Position numbers and translations under genes: made by a program
Part shown: piece by piece, positions 1 to 9,166 of the stretch
How the letters are laid out: every line of letters starts with the position of its first letter
Position numbering within the stretch: the stretch's first letter is position 1
Assembly: GCA_020026285.1 (NCBI GenBank)
Contig: JAHHQS010000084.1
Coordinates: forward strand, 1 to 16,829
Direction of reading: 5' to 3'
DNA: 16,829 nucleotides
Source of the DNA: Parabacteroides sp.
GTDB taxonomy: Bacteria > Bacteroidota > Bacteroidia > Bacteroidales > Tannerellaceae
The notes under the pieces: generated by a model
Told to the model about the DNA's origin: nothing
What the model saw: the letters and a program-made list of their open reading frames with translations, nothing else
Databases searched by the model: none

Positions 1-62
1 TTTCCAAAGTTTATAATAAATACTAAACAAAATTGGATTAGGTTAAGAGCGGAAACTGTGAA

Positions 63-92
63 TTTGAAATCAGAAAAAAAGAATTATTTTTG
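63..92 (+). promoter_or_regulatory. Bacteroidetes-type promoter for the first gene
   Basis: TTTG at 63-66 and TATTTTTG at 85-92 are separated by 18 bases. They match the known Bacteroides sigma-ABfr pattern (-33 TTTG, -7 TAnnTTTG). Transcription would begin near base 100, giving an untranslated leader of about 120 bases before the ATG at 222. The match is by eye and untested. Confidence 0.5.
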
Positions 93-221
93 CATCGTTA
101 TTAAAATAACTTCTCTGTTAAACCTTTAAACTATGAATTGGATACGGCTGGATTCAGTTGTTAGTTCGGGTTTGATGGACGAAATAACATCTATAAATTA
201 TTAATTAGAATCAGTGTGTTT

Positions 222-788
222 ATGAGTCGTGGTGTCATTCTTGCTATCAGAAAGTTGATTTTATCGTTTTTCACTTTTTCCATTATCGCGTTTTCAATCA
301 ATGCTCAGGATGAAAAGACGAAGCATGAAATGGAAAATATGCATGTATCTATTCAGGCTTCCCAATATAAATCCGGAAAGTTTATAGAAAAAGAGGAGAT
401 AAAAGGAAAAGAGTATATCTTTGGAAAATCGTCGTCATATAATAAAGAGGGCAAAGCTAATGCCGGAATTTTACTTCAGCCTCATGCCGAGTATGTGATC
501 AAGAGTAAGTTGCCGGGAGGTACATATAATGTAACGGTGTTCTATCATATTGATAAGGATAAAGCTCCAGAGAATCCGAAAATCAGTGTTGGAATGGATT
601 TACAAAAGGTTCAGGAGCTGGAAGTGAAAGATAAATTGATTGATCGTGTAAAGACCTCTTTCAAAGTCAATTTTTTGAGAGGGAAACAGCATACGGTGAA
701 ATTGTGGTTCCCGTCGGCCGGAGTGATGGTTCGGGAGATAAATATTTCACGTGCTATTCTGCCGAAGAAGGATTCCGATAAAAAATAA
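222..788 (+). CDS. small secreted protein of unknown function, beta-sandwich-like
   Basis: This encodes a 188-residue protein I do not recognise. The N-terminus has a basic stretch, then a hydrophobic segment (about residues 11-27) ending in INAQ, a typical Bacteroidetes signal-peptidase I site, so it is probably exported to the periplasm or beyond. The mature part is charged and lysine-rich, with alternating hydrophobic stretches. A G-T-Y-N-V-T-V-F-Y core and a final ISRAI strand resemble carbohydrate-binding-like (CBM6/galactose-binding) beta sandwiches, but this is fold-level inference only. No catalytic motif or lipobox is visible. I chose ATG 222 over the in-frame GTG at 216 because ATG is the usual start and gives a better signal peptide. 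The gene stands alone, with its own promoter upstream and a hairpin terminator downstream. Confidence 0.75.
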   Translation: MSRGVILAIRKLILSFFTFSIIAFSINAQDEKTKHEMENMHVSIQASQYKSGKFIEKEEIKGKEYIFGKSSSYNKEGKANAGILLQPHAEYVIKSKLPGGTYNVTVFYHIDKDKAPENPKISVGMDLQKVQELEVKDKLIDRVKTSFKVNFLRGKQHTVKLWFPSAGVMVREINISRAILPKKDSDKK

Positions 789-852
789 GGGTAGACGTTA
801 TTTCCTTGCAGGTCAGCTTGGCTGATAATAGTTCTGCATGTAAATTCTTTAA

Positions 853-930
853 GAGACATCAGTTGTCTCCTTTCATATACAGACTCTGTTATAGTACGGA
901 TCGAAGATCTGATATTATAACAGAGTTTTT
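853..930 (+). terminator. intrinsic terminator downstream of the first gene
   Basis: The main hairpin pairs CTCTGTTATA (884-893) with TATAACAGAG (916-925). An inner GGATC/GATCT stem (898-902/906-910) extends it, and TTTTT follows at 926-930. A smaller GAGACA/TGTCTC hairpin lies just upstream (853-869). The rest of the 789-1031 gap holds no convincing gene. Confidence 0.7.
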
Positions 931-1031
931 GTATCAGTACACGTCTTTACATATTGTTCGTTGTAAGAAAAAAGCTTTTATGAATTTAAACCTAAGGCAG
1001 GATTTTTTTACGGGTTTATATCATGATTTTG

Positions 1032-1039
1032 TATATTTG
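1032..1039 (+). promoter_or_regulatory. probable -7 promoter element for the HAD phosphatase gene
   Basis: TATATTTG fits the Bacteroides -7 consensus TAnnTTTG and lies 71 bases before the ATG at 1111. No clear TTTG -33 element is seen, only a T-tract at 1003-1009. The predicted leader contains a short CCCGA/TCGGG inverted repeat near 1047-1065. Confidence 0.35.
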
Positions 1040-1110
1040 TTATTTCCCGAATCAAAATATCGGGCAGGAAACAATCAGGAAGGAAGAAAACAATTATAAA
1101 TAAAAAGAAT

Positions 1111-1965
1111 ATGTCAAATAAAAAACCAACCGTGGCCCTGATTTATGACTTTGACGGGACTCTGTCTCCGGGCAATATGCAGGAATTTGGCTTTATTCAG
1201 GCAATTGGCAAAAATAAGGATGATTTCTGGGCGAAGAATAAAAAACTGTCTGAAGAGAATGATGCAAATGGTATACTGACTTATATGTATTTGATGATCC
1301 AGGCGGCCGAAGCAAATGATATTCCTTTGCGAAGAGAATCCTTCCAGCAGTTCGGTTCGAAGGTGAAGCTGTTTCAGGGAGTGAAGGAATGGTTTGGTCT
1401 GGTTAATGAATACGGTGAATCTATCGGATTAAATATCAAACATTATATCAACTCTTCCGGTTTGAAGGAAATGATTGAGGGAACGCCTATCGCCAGTGAA
1501 TTTGAAGGTATTTATGCGTGTTCGTTTCTTTATGATAATTATGGAAAAGCTTACTGGCCGGCTGTTGCTGTTGATTATACGGCCAAGACTCAGTTCCTCT
1601 TCAAGATCAATAAGGGAATCAAGGAAGTTAGTGATAACAGGAAGATCAATAAATACATTCCGGAGCCGGAACGTCCGATACCTTTTTCTCGGATGATTTA
1701 TTTTGGAGATGGAGAAACGGATATTCCCTGTATGAAAATGGTAAAGGAACATGGTGGCTATTCGATTGCTGTTTATGGAAGCAAGGAGAAGAAAGCGACG
1801 GCTTTGCAATTGATAAAAGACAATCGTGTCAATTTTGTATGTCAGGCGAATTATAAGTTAGGAAAGGATATCAGTATCGTTGTGAAAAGAATTCTGGACA
1901 AGATAAAGGCTGATTATGAATTTCAACGTTTGCTGGAATATCATCGGAGTAAGGTGAAAGAATGA
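1111..1965 (+). CDS. HAD-superfamily hydrolase (probable phosphatase)
   Basis: This 284-residue protein carries the haloacid dehalogenase signatures in order. Motif I is DFDGT at residues 13-17, with nucleophile Asp13 and acid/base Asp15. Motif II is the hydrophobic strand ending in INSS near 113-116. A candidate motif III lysine lies at 159-165, and motif IV is GDGETD at 199-204, whose acidic residues bind Mg2+. Residues about 25-100 are helical and charged and probably form a C1-type cap that sets substrate choice. There is no signal peptide, so it should be cytoplasmic. HAD enzymes typically hydrolyse phosphomonoesters, but the substrate cannot be read from the sequence. It has its own -7 element and is separated from the next gene by a hairpin, so it is probably monocistronic. 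Confidence 0.88.
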   Translation: MSNKKPTVALIYDFDGTLSPGNMQEFGFIQAIGKNKDDFWAKNKKLSEENDANGILTYMYLMIQAAEANDIPLRRESFQQFGSKVKLFQGVKEWFGLVNEYGESIGLNIKHYINSSGLKEMIEGTPIASEFEGIYACSFLYDNYGKAYWPAVAVDYTAKTQFLFKINKGIKEVSDNRKINKYIPEPERPIPFSRMIYFGDGETDIPCMKMVKEHGGYSIAVYGSKEKKATALQLIKDNRVNFVCQANYKLGKDISIVVKRILDKIKADYEFQRLLEYHRSKVKE

Positions 1966-2004
1966 ATCCCTGTTGAAGTTGTCTCTTATATTTTTCCGTA
2001 AAAA

Positions 2005-2035
2005 AGAAAGTATATAGTCTCATTATGTGCTTTCT
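2005..2035 (+). terminator. hairpin after the HAD gene, possible terminator
   Basis: A 12-bp stem (2005-2016 with 2024-2035, two G-U pairs) closes a 7-base loop. It lies about 40 bases after the HAD stop codon. No continuous T-run follows, only ATTTGAATTTC, so termination may be partial. Confidence 0.45.
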
Positions 2036-2089
2036 ATTTGAATTTCTTTATCTTTACAATTGATGAATCAATCGAAAAAAGGAGGCCTT

Positions 2090-5000
2090 ATGAAAAAAAA
2101 TCTGATTCTGATACTAAGTCTGATAATGTATATGATACTCTCCGGTTGTTCTTCCGGAAATGAGAAGGAAGAAATAGTGTACAATCCGAATGTGGAGGCT
2201 TTTACATCCGGACTGGTGTCAAGATATGTATCTCCCAGTATTATTTTGATGGAGGAAATCAAAGCCGAACAGTTGAAGGATGGCCGGTGGAAGAAGGCTG
2301 TCCAGCTGAAACCGGAAACGAAAGGAACGTGGAGCCTGGAGGAGGGAAGAATCCTGAAGTTCAAGCCATATAATAGCCTGGAAAGAGATACCCGTTATGA
2401 GATGAGTGTTGATCTGTCGTTGCTTCGGAATGATGTGGAAGAGGATTTTAAACTGTTTACTACTTCTTTCCGGACCAAATCTTTGGACGTTCGGGCTGAT
2501 TTCTCTTCACTGGATATCAATCCACAGAATAATTCCAATTATGATCTGGCGTTTCTCGTTCAGACTTCAGACAGGGAGAATCCTGATTTAATAGAAAGTC
2601 TGGTGGGTGCCGAAGGACACAGGGATATTTCATGGCAGCATCAGGTGGATGGAAAAAGACATCTGTTGACCGTGCAGAATGTTGCTCCTGAAGAATGTCT
2701 GAAACTGGAGATTCTGCCTAACAAGGAGGAGGTAAGGGAGGAGGAACTTTGCTCTGTGTTGGTGCCCGCAAAGGATAAGTTCGAAGTATACGATACGAAG
2801 TATGTCAGAGAGCCGGAACGCTTTATCGAAGTGACTTTTACTCAGGCTTTGGATAAAGATCAGGTGACTGAAGGTTTGGCTTATATCACGAACAACAAGT
2901 CGAATTTGGTTACTGTTCATCAGAATAAGTTGAGATTGTATCCGGAGCAAGGTCTGGATGGTGACCTGACCGTTGTTTTGAAGAAGGAGTTGAAGAGTAT
3001 ATCCGGACTGTCTTTACAGGAGGATAGGAATATTTGTGTTTCGGAAGAGGACGGTCTTCCGGCTGTCCGTTTCCCGGGTGAAGGTGTAATCATTCCTGAA
3101 TCTGATAAGATGAATGTTCCTTTTCAGGCAATTGGTTTAAGAGGTGTGATAGTACGTGTCTTGAAGATATCCGAACAGAATATAGGTCTTTTCCTGCAGG
3201 CAAATCGTTTGAATGATGCAGGCGAACTGCTTCGTGTAGGGAAATTGATGACTCGACAAGTAATCTTCCTGGATGAGAAGAATTACGATTTGTCCCGGTG
3301 GAATACATTTGCTTTGGATCTGAAGGAAATGATTAAACCGGAACGAGGAGCAATCTATCGTGTGATTCTTTCATTCGACCAGACCCTGGCGGCTTGTGAT
3401 TGTCCGGATGTGGAAAAGAAAAGCAAGGAACAGATTCTGGCAGACAATGAACTGGCCTTTCAAGCGGAATTGAAACAGTTCGAAGGAAATTCCTGGTATT
3501 ATCAGGTCGACGCCGATCTGGACTGGTCTGCTTATAATTATAAGGAGAGAAATAATCCTTGCAAGTCTGCCTATTATTTTAACAAAAATATCGGAAAGAA
3601 TATCCTGGCTACAAATATAGGATTGATGGCTATGTCGGGTACAGATGGGAAAATGACTGTCCTTGTTCATAGTCTGCAGGATGCCGAGCCGATGGGTTCG
3701 GTTTCTGTTGAGGCTTATAATTTCCAGCGGGAGTTGCTGACTTCTGGTACGACGGATGGAGACGGTCAGCTAGTTCTGGATTTCCATAAGTCGGGCGGAA
3801 AACCTTATTATCTGTTGGCAAAAGATGGAGATCAGCGGTCTTATCTGAAAGTGAATGAAAATTCGGCTCTGTCATTAAGTTCGTTTGATGTGGAAGGAGA
3901 AGTGGTTCAGAAAGGCATCAAGGGTTTTATCTATGGCGAGCGTGGTGTATGGCGTCCGGGTGATACGATTCATTTAGGATTTATGTTGTTCGATCGGGAC
4001 AGGTTGTTGCCTCAGAAGCATCCGGTCAGGTTATCGCTGATGAATCCGTTGGGACAGATCTATCAGCAGAAGGTTTCAACAAAAGGCAGTAATGGATTGT
4101 ATGTCTTTCATATTCCGACAGATGTATCTGTACCGACAGGAGCCTGGAATGCGATGGTGGAAGTTGGCGGTGTGAAGTTCGATCGGAAGATTCGTGTCGA
4201 AAGTATCAAGCCGAATCGTTTGAAGATTCAATTAGATATGCCTGAATATTTGGTGAAAGGCAGACAGGATGCCATTCCTTTGAAAGTGGAATGGCTGCAA
4301 GGTGCCACTGCGCGGAATCTCAAGTATGATATCAAAGGAACTTTCATTCCTGCTGAAACGACATTCAAAGGATATGAGGATTATAAGTTCGACAATATTA
4401 TAACGAATTATAGCAGTGAAGAGACTCAGCTGATAACCGGACGGACCGATGAATATGGAAATGCCGTAGTCAAGGCGCAGTTGAATCTGGGAGCAACAGC
4501 TCCGGGAATGCTTCTGGGAAGTCTGACTACCAAAGTATATGAGGAATCAGGAGATTTCAGTATTGATGTGACTCGTCTGTATTATTCTCCTTTTGAAACT
4601 TATGTGGGAATACAGTCGCCGCAAAAGGGAGAGGAAGCGCTGGCTACTGGAAAGTCTCATCGTTTTGTATTTGCCAGTGTAAATTATCACGGACAGCCGG
4701 TTCCGGGAAATCTGTTAGATGTTTCTGTTTATAAAGTAGACTGGCATTGGTGGTGGAGTTCTGATTTGAGTAATCTGGCTAATTATGTTTCCAGTACTTA
4801 TTACAAGCCGCTGGTGGAGAAACATTTCCAGGCGAATGGTGAAGGAAAGGTTTATTATGACTTCTCAGTCGATGATAGTGATTGGGGCGTTTATCTGATT
4901 GTGGCAAGAGATCGGAATAGTGGTCATACTTCAGGTCTTCTGTCATATTTTGATTGGGCAGGTGCACAACGTTCCAGAAATTTGAATTCTTTAGAGGAGG

Positions 5001-7618
5001 CATCCATTCTGAATCTGAAGATTGATAAGGAATCTTATAAGCCTGGAGAGACAATCCGTTTACATACACCTTCCAAGGAGGGAAGCCGTGCTGTAGTCAG
5101 TGTGTTGACCGGTTCAAAGGTTTTAATGGTGAAAGAGTTTGAGTGTGAACCGAACGGTACTGATCTGGAGATTCCGGTTACCGAAGAAATGCATCCGAAT
5201 GCTTATCTACATGTTACTTTGCTTCAGCCTCGCGGACAGACCGAAGAGAATATGCCTGTCCGGATGTTTGGTGTAAAGTCTTTCATGGTTGATTCGGAAG
5301 AAAGTCATTTGAATCCGCTGATACAGACAGCTGATGAGTGGAAGCCGGAAAGTAAGTGCGAAGTGAAAGTATCGGAAAAGACGGGCAGGGAGATGTCTTA
5401 TTCATTGGCTGTAGTGGATGAAGGTTTGCTTGATCTGACTCGTTTCCGCACACCTGATCCATGGAAGGCCTTTTTCGCAAAAGAGGCTCTTGGGGTGAAT
5501 GTCTGGGATTTATATAATTATGTATTGGGAGCTTATGGTGGCCGGATAGAGGAACTGTTCAGTATTGGTGGTGATGATGCTTTGAATAAAGGTCCGAAGG
5601 CTGTAGTCAATCGTTTTGCTCCGGTTGTGAAGTTTGCTGGTCCTTTCGAATTGAAGAAAGGTGAACAGAAAAGGCACCTGATTGATATGCCGAACTATAA
5701 CGGACGAGTTCGCGTGATGGTGGTCGCTACAAATGGATCAGCTTATGGAAATGCAGAACAGAGTGTTATGGTTCGTAAGCCGGTCATGGTACTGGGTACT
5801 TTCCCTCGCGTGGTTGGAGTAGGAGAAGAAATCGTAATTCCGGCTACCGTATTTGCAACCGAAGATGGTGTGGGAGAGGTGAATGTCTCTGTCAGATGTC
5901 CTCAGGGAGTTGAAATAATAGGCGAGTCCAGCAAGAAAATCAGCTTTACAAAGAAGACAGATAAAACGGTTTATTTCAGAATCCGAGTGAAGGAGGATTT
6001 ACCTGAAATACGGATATCCGTTTCAGGGACGGGAAAGGGAGAGACTTCCGTTTATGCGGATGATCTGACAGTCCGTTCAGTCAGGACGAAACAGGTAAAG
6101 ACTTTCCAGGCAATTGTAAAGCCGGGTGAAACCTGGAAACAGAAAGTCGATTTGAAAGGCATGAACGGAACCAATCGCTTCTCGATGGATGTTTCAGTTG
6201 TGAAGCCTTTGAATTATGCTTCTCGGCTGAAGGAGTTGATCGATTATCCTCATGCCTGTCTGGAACAGATTGTTTCTCGGTCTTTCCCATTGTTATATGT
6301 CAATGATCTGGCGGAACAGTCTTCGGGAGAAATCAAAGCTTCGGAAGAAAGAGTGAAGAGGACAATCAATCGTTTGCGTTCCTATCAGACAGCAACAGGT
6401 GCATTTTCTTATTGGCCTGGAACAACAAATACGAATGGCTGGGGAAGTGTCTATGCTTTGCATTTCCTATTGTCGGCTGAAGGTAAAGGTTATGCAGTTC
6501 CTTCATCTATGAAAGTGAATGCTTTGAATAATATCCGGAGGATGGCTTCTGGCTGGAAACTGGTACCAGGCAATAATCGGGAAAGCTCGGAGAAGCTTGT
6601 TCAGGCTTATCGTCTGTTTGTGCTGGCTTTGGCCGGAAAAGCCGATGTCGGTGCCATGAACAGACTTCGGGTAATGGATCTGCCGGTTGTATCACAATGG
6701 ATGCTGGCTTCAGCTTACGCACAAATAGGAAGAACGGATGTAGCCGGGACGCTCCTGAAAAATACAAAGCAGGCGGAATCGGCTTCTATCTATGCTTACG
6801 ATGAGACCTTTGGTTCTGATTTCAGGAATATGGCAATACGTCTGCAGGCATTGAATCTGGTAAAGGAAGAAAACGAAGCGGCTGTTCTGGCCGATCGGAT
6901 ATCAAAGACTCTGGCTTCGGATGAATGGCTGAGTACACAGGAAACGGCTTATGCTTTAATGGTCATGTCTGATTATTATAAGAAATATCAGTCTGAAGGA
7001 GGGGATATTCAATTCTCTTATCAGTATGCGGATATGCAGGAAAAAGTACAGACCAAAAAGCTTGTCTGGTCGGAAACATTGATGGAAAAAGCTGATAAAT
7101 CCACTTCGGAACTGGTTGTTAAGAACGAAGGGGGCTCTCCTTTGTATGTCCAGGCTGAAGCTTATGGAGAGGTTTCTCAAGAGAAGGTAGAGGCTTCAGA
7201 TAGCCGGTTGAAGATGTCCGTCTCTTATCAGTCGGCAGATGGAAGTCCGCTGGATTTCGCTTCCCTGAAAAAAGGTACGAACTTCACTGTTCATGTACTG
7301 GTTCAGAATCCGACTGCATTTCCATTGCGTAATCTGGTTCTGACCGAGATATTCCCTTCAGGATGGGAAATACTGAATACACGATTTATTCCTTTGGCAA
7401 CAAATGCAACTGATGGAAATATCAATTATCAGGATATTCGGGATGACCGGGTTTGCAGCTATATCGATTATCTGGCACCGGGAAGTCATGTCCTGGTTCG
7501 AGTAAATTTATGCAGTGTATATCAGGGGAATTTCTATCAGCCGGCAATTACTTGCGAGGCGATGTACGATAAGAAAGTCTATGCTAATTCAGCAAGTGGA
7601 AAGGTGGAAGTTCAATAG
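2090..7618 (+). CDS. alpha-2-macroglobulin family lipoprotein with thioester (ECAM/YfhM-like)
   Basis: This 1842-residue lipoprotein has a hydrophobic signal ending in the lipobox LSGC with Cys20, so it should be lipid-anchored in the envelope. I chose ATG 2090 because AAGGAGG lies at 2079-2085, four bases upstream, and because a TATCTTTA -7-like element at 2050-2057 would put the transcript start near the alternative ATG at 2063. N-terminal macroglobulin (MG) domains are followed by the bacterial MG2 signature GERGVWRPGD near residue 615. The A2M-core VDEGLLDLT segment lies near 1105, and the thioester domain carries CLEQ at 1390-1393 (Cys1390-Gln1393). C-terminal beta domains follow. Known homologues are thought to trap attacking proteases covalently in the periplasm. 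It is somewhat longer than E. coli YfhM (about 1650). The usual partner pbpC is not adjacent. Confidence 0.93.
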   Translation: MKKNLILILSLIMYMILSGCSSGNEKEEIVYNPNVEAFTSGLVSRYVSPSIILMEEIKAEQLKDGRWKKAVQLKPETKGTWSLEEGRILKFKPYNSLERDTRYEMSVDLSLLRNDVEEDFKLFTTSFRTKSLDVRADFSSLDINPQNNSNYDLAFLVQTSDRENPDLIESLVGAEGHRDISWQHQVDGKRHLLTVQNVAPEECLKLEILPNKEEVREEELCSVLVPAKDKFEVYDTKYVREPERFIEVTFTQALDKDQVTEGLAYITNNKSNLVTVHQNKLRLYPEQGLDGDLTVVLKKELKSISGLSLQEDRNICVSEEDGLPAVRFPGEGVIIPESDKMNVPFQAIGLRGVIVRVLKISEQNIGLFLQANRLNDAGELLRVGKLMTRQVIFLDEKNYDLSRWNTFALDLKEMIKPERGAIYRVILSFDQTLAACDCPDVEKKSKEQILADNELAFQAELKQFEGNSWYYQVDADLDWSAYNYKERNNPCKSAYYFNKNIGKNILATNIGLMAMSGTDGKMTVLVHSLQDAEPMGSVSVEAYNFQRELLTSGTTDGDGQLVLDFHKSGGKPYYLLAKDGDQRSYLKVNENSALSLSSFDVEGEVVQKGIKGFIYGERGVWRPGDTIHLGFMLFDRDRLLPQKHPVRLSLMNPLGQIYQQKVSTKGSNGLYVFHIPTDVSVPTGAWNAMVEVGGVKFDRKIRVESIKPNRLKIQLDMPEYLVKGRQDAIPLKVEWLQGATARNLKYDIKGTFIPAETTFKGYEDYKFDNIITNYSSEETQLITGRTDEYGNAVVKAQLNLGATAPGMLLGSLTTKVYEESGDFSIDVTRLYYSPFETYVGIQSPQKGEEALATGKSHRFVFASVNYHGQPVPGNLLDVSVYKVDWHWWWSSDLSNLANYVSSTYYKPLVEKHFQANGEGKVYYDFSVDDSDWGVYLIVARDRNSGHTSGLLSYFDWAGAQRSRNLNSLEEASILNLKIDKESYKPGETIRLHTPSKEGSRAVVSVLTGSKVLMVKEFECEPNGTDLEIPVTEEMHPNAYLHVTLLQPRGQTEENMPVRMFGVKSFMVDSEESHLNPLIQTADEWKPESKCEVKVSEKTGREMSYSLAVVDEGLLDLTRFRTPDPWKAFFAKEALGVNVWDLYNYVLGAYGGRIEELFSIGGDDALNKGPKAVVNRFAPVVKFAGPFELKKGEQKRHLIDMPNYNGRVRVMVVATNGSAYGNAEQSVMVRKPVMVLGTFPRVVGVGEEIVIPATVFATEDGVGEVNVSVRCPQGVEIIGESSKKISFTKKTDKTVYFRIRVKEDLPEIRISVSGTGKGETSVYADDLTVRSVRTKQVKTFQAIVKPGETWKQKVDLKGMNGTNRFSMDVSVVKPLNYASRLKELIDYPHACLEQIVSRSFPLLYVNDLAEQSSGEIKASEERVKRTINRLRSYQTATGAFSYWPGTTNTNGWGSVYALHFLLSAEGKGYAVPSSMKVNALNNIRRMASGWKLVPGNNRESSEKLVQAYRLFVLALAGKADVGAMNRLRVMDLPVVSQWMLASAYAQIGRTDVAGTLLKNTKQAESASIYAYDETFGSDFRNMAIRLQALNLVKEENEAAVLADRISKTLASDEWLSTQETAYALMVMSDYYKKYQSEGGDIQFSYQYADMQEKVQTKKLVWSETLMEKADKSTSELVVKNEGGSPLYVQAEAYGEVSQEKVEASDSRLKMSVSYQSADGSPLDFASLKKGTNFTVHVLVQNPTAFPLRNLVLTEIFPSGWEILNTRFIPLATNATDGNINYQDIRDDRVCSYIDYLAPGSHVLVRVNLCSVYQGNFYQPAITCEAMYDKKVYANSASGKVEVQ

Positions 7619-7645
7619 CTGATAGAAAACTCTAAAAAAACAGAA

Positions 7646-7689
7646 AATCCTCTGAAAGTATTTCAAATGAACTTTCAGAGGATTTTTTT
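7646..7689. terminator. bidirectional terminator between convergent genes
   Basis: A perfect 14-bp stem (7646-7659 with 7671-7684) has an 11-base loop. A T-run follows on the + strand (to 7689), and A residues precede it, giving a shorter T-run on the - strand. It lies between the a2M gene and the oppositely read aminopeptidase gene and can end both transcripts. Confidence 0.88.
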
Positions 7690-7718
7690 ATGAAAAGACT
7701 GCTCGAAAAAGCTTCTGA

Positions 7719-9095
7719 TCAACAATGTTCTTTTTCTACATCTTCAGCATGCATAGGAAGTTTCTTACCTAACAATCTGGCACCTGTTTCAGTAATCAAC
7801 CAGTCTTCCTCGTTACGTATACCGCTGAAATCTTTATATGTATCCAGTTTGTCGTAGTTCAGGAATTCAGTGAATTTGTTTTCACTTCTCCACAAATCCA
7901 TTAATTCAGGAATGAAATAGATACCCGGTTCAATAGTCAAGACGAAACCAGGTTCCAGTTCACGACCTAAACGTAATGATTTACGGCCGAACTGTGTACT
8001 CTTAGGCTGGCCATTGTATCCTACATAGCTTTCACCCAAGTTTTCCATATCGTGAACATCCAGACCCATCATGTGGCCAAGTCCGCAAGGCATAAACATA
8101 GCGTGAGCGCCAGCTTTGACTGCATCCATGGCATCACCTTTGGCAAAGCCAAGATCTTTCATTCCTTCCCAGATGACAGCACATGATTTTTCGTAAACAT
8201 CCACGAATTTGATACCAGGACGTAATTCTGCAACAGCAGCTTCGTGAGCAGCAACCTGAATATCGTAAACGTCACGCTGACGCTGAGTGAATTTCTTGTC
8301 GGCTGGTATAGTAGATGACATATCACCTGCATAACCCATTTCTGTTTCTGCACCGGCATCAAGCAATAACATGTCGCCACTCTTGATTTCATTGCCGTGA
8401 GCATGGATATGTAAAGTCTGACCATTGACGGTTGCAATAGTCGGGAATGATAATTCGTAGTTGTTTTTGAAAGCAACTTCAGCAACTGCAGCAGCGACAT
8501 CACTTTCACGGATACCTGGTCTGACCATTCTCATAGCAGTCAGATGCATGTCGACAGTTACATTACAAGCCTTTTCGATTTCAGCAATTTCTTCGTCGCT
8601 CTTGTAATTACGCTGATTGACAACTCCCATAATGAAAGGAACAGAAGGCTTTTCAGCTCCAGGAAGAATACCCAGCCAGGAGAACAGTTTAATCTGATGT
8701 TCTGCACGGTAAGTAGGCAGGTAATGAATCGTCTGACCTTTCTGCTGAGCATTTTTCAAATAAGTCTCGATTTCCTTGAAAGGACGTACTTCGCTAATTC
8801 CGGCAGATGTACTCTTTTCTTTAAGAGTAGGCTGTTTTCCCATCCAGACAATAGCATCAATTGTTAATTCATCGCCAAAAATAATTTCGCGATTGTTATC
8901 TATATCAATAATGGCTGAAAGCCCTGCATATGGAAGACCAAAAAAGTATAAGAAAGTTGAATCCTGGCGGAAATGATAGGTGTTGTCTGCAAAGTTCATA
9001 CCAGATTCATCATTTCCTAAAAACAACAACAAACCGGAACCGACGGCTTGTTTCAGTTTAGCTCTGCGAGCTACATAAGTGTCTTTACTAAACAT
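7719..9095 (-). CDS. pepP: Xaa-Pro aminopeptidase (M24B, aminopeptidase P)
   Basis: This 458-residue cytoplasmic metallopeptidase removes N-terminal residues that precede proline. The N-terminal aminopeptidase-P domain (about 5-140) is followed by a pita-bread M24 catalytic domain (about 170-445). All five expected dimetal ligands are present: Asp246 in LLLDAG, Asp258 in YAGDMS, His341 in GLGHMMG, Glu389 in TIEPGIYF and Glu429 in GIRNEED. The length fits the family (E. coli PepP is about 440). The ATG at 9095 begins a typical N-terminus, with no signal peptide. Its own promoter is predicted in the 71-base gap to the transglycosylase gene, and it shares a terminator with the convergent a2M gene. 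No damage is visible. Confidence 0.94.
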   Translation of the reverse strand: MFSKDTYVARRAKLKQAVGSGLLLFLGNDESGMNFADNTYHFRQDSTFLYFFGLPYAGLSAIIDIDNNREIIFGDELTIDAIVWMGKQPTLKEKSTSAGISEVRPFKEIETYLKNAQQKGQTIHYLPTYRAEHQIKLFSWLGILPGAEKPSVPFIMGVVNQRNYKSDEEIAEIEKACNVTVDMHLTAMRMVRPGIRESDVAAAVAEVAFKNNYELSFPTIATVNGQTLHIHAHGNEIKSGDMLLLDAGAETEMGYAGDMSSTIPADKKFTQRQRDVYDIQVAAHEAAVAELRPGIKFVDVYEKSCAVIWEGMKDLGFAKGDAMDAVKAGAHAMFMPCGLGHMMGLDVHDMENLGESYVGYNGQPKSTQFGRKSLRLGRELEPGFVLTIEPGIYFIPELMDLWRSENKFTEFLNYDKLDTYKDFSGIRNEEDWLITETGARLLGKKLPMHAEDVEKEHC

Positions 9096-9124
9096 AGCAA
9101 TATGATTTTTGATTTTAACAGAAC

Positions 9125-9152
9125 CAAAGTTATAAAATATTTTAGATACAAT
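9125..9152 (-). promoter_or_regulatory. Bacteroidetes-type promoter for pepP
   Basis: Reading the minus strand, ATTG (9152-9149) is followed after 16 bases by TAACTTTG (9132-9125), an exact match to the TAnnTTTG -7 consensus. The start codon lies about 30 bases downstream. The -33 element is weaker than the -7. Confidence 0.45.
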
Positions 9153-9166
9153 GACTTTTTGTTCGG

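Noticed and set aside
216..221. GTG start two codons upstream of the first gene's ATG
   Set aside because: ATG 222 is the commoner start and the extra residues add nothing to the signal peptide.
806..1099. 97-codon open frame between the secreted protein gene and the HAD gene
   Set aside because: It runs through the terminator hairpin and the HAD -7 element, has unusual composition for a protein (many Cys, Tyr and Phe), and no recognisable domain.
2060..2089. Longer start for the a2M gene (TTG 2060 or ATG 2063)
   Set aside because: It would put ten hydrophilic residues before the lipoprotein signal, lies at the predicted transcript start, and ignores the strong AAGGAGG next to ATG 2090.
8544..8867. 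Open frame opposite pepP (and similar frames opposite the a2M, rlmD, mltF and M56 genes)
   Set aside because: These are antisense shadows of strongly supported coding sequence, with no domains and no promoter.
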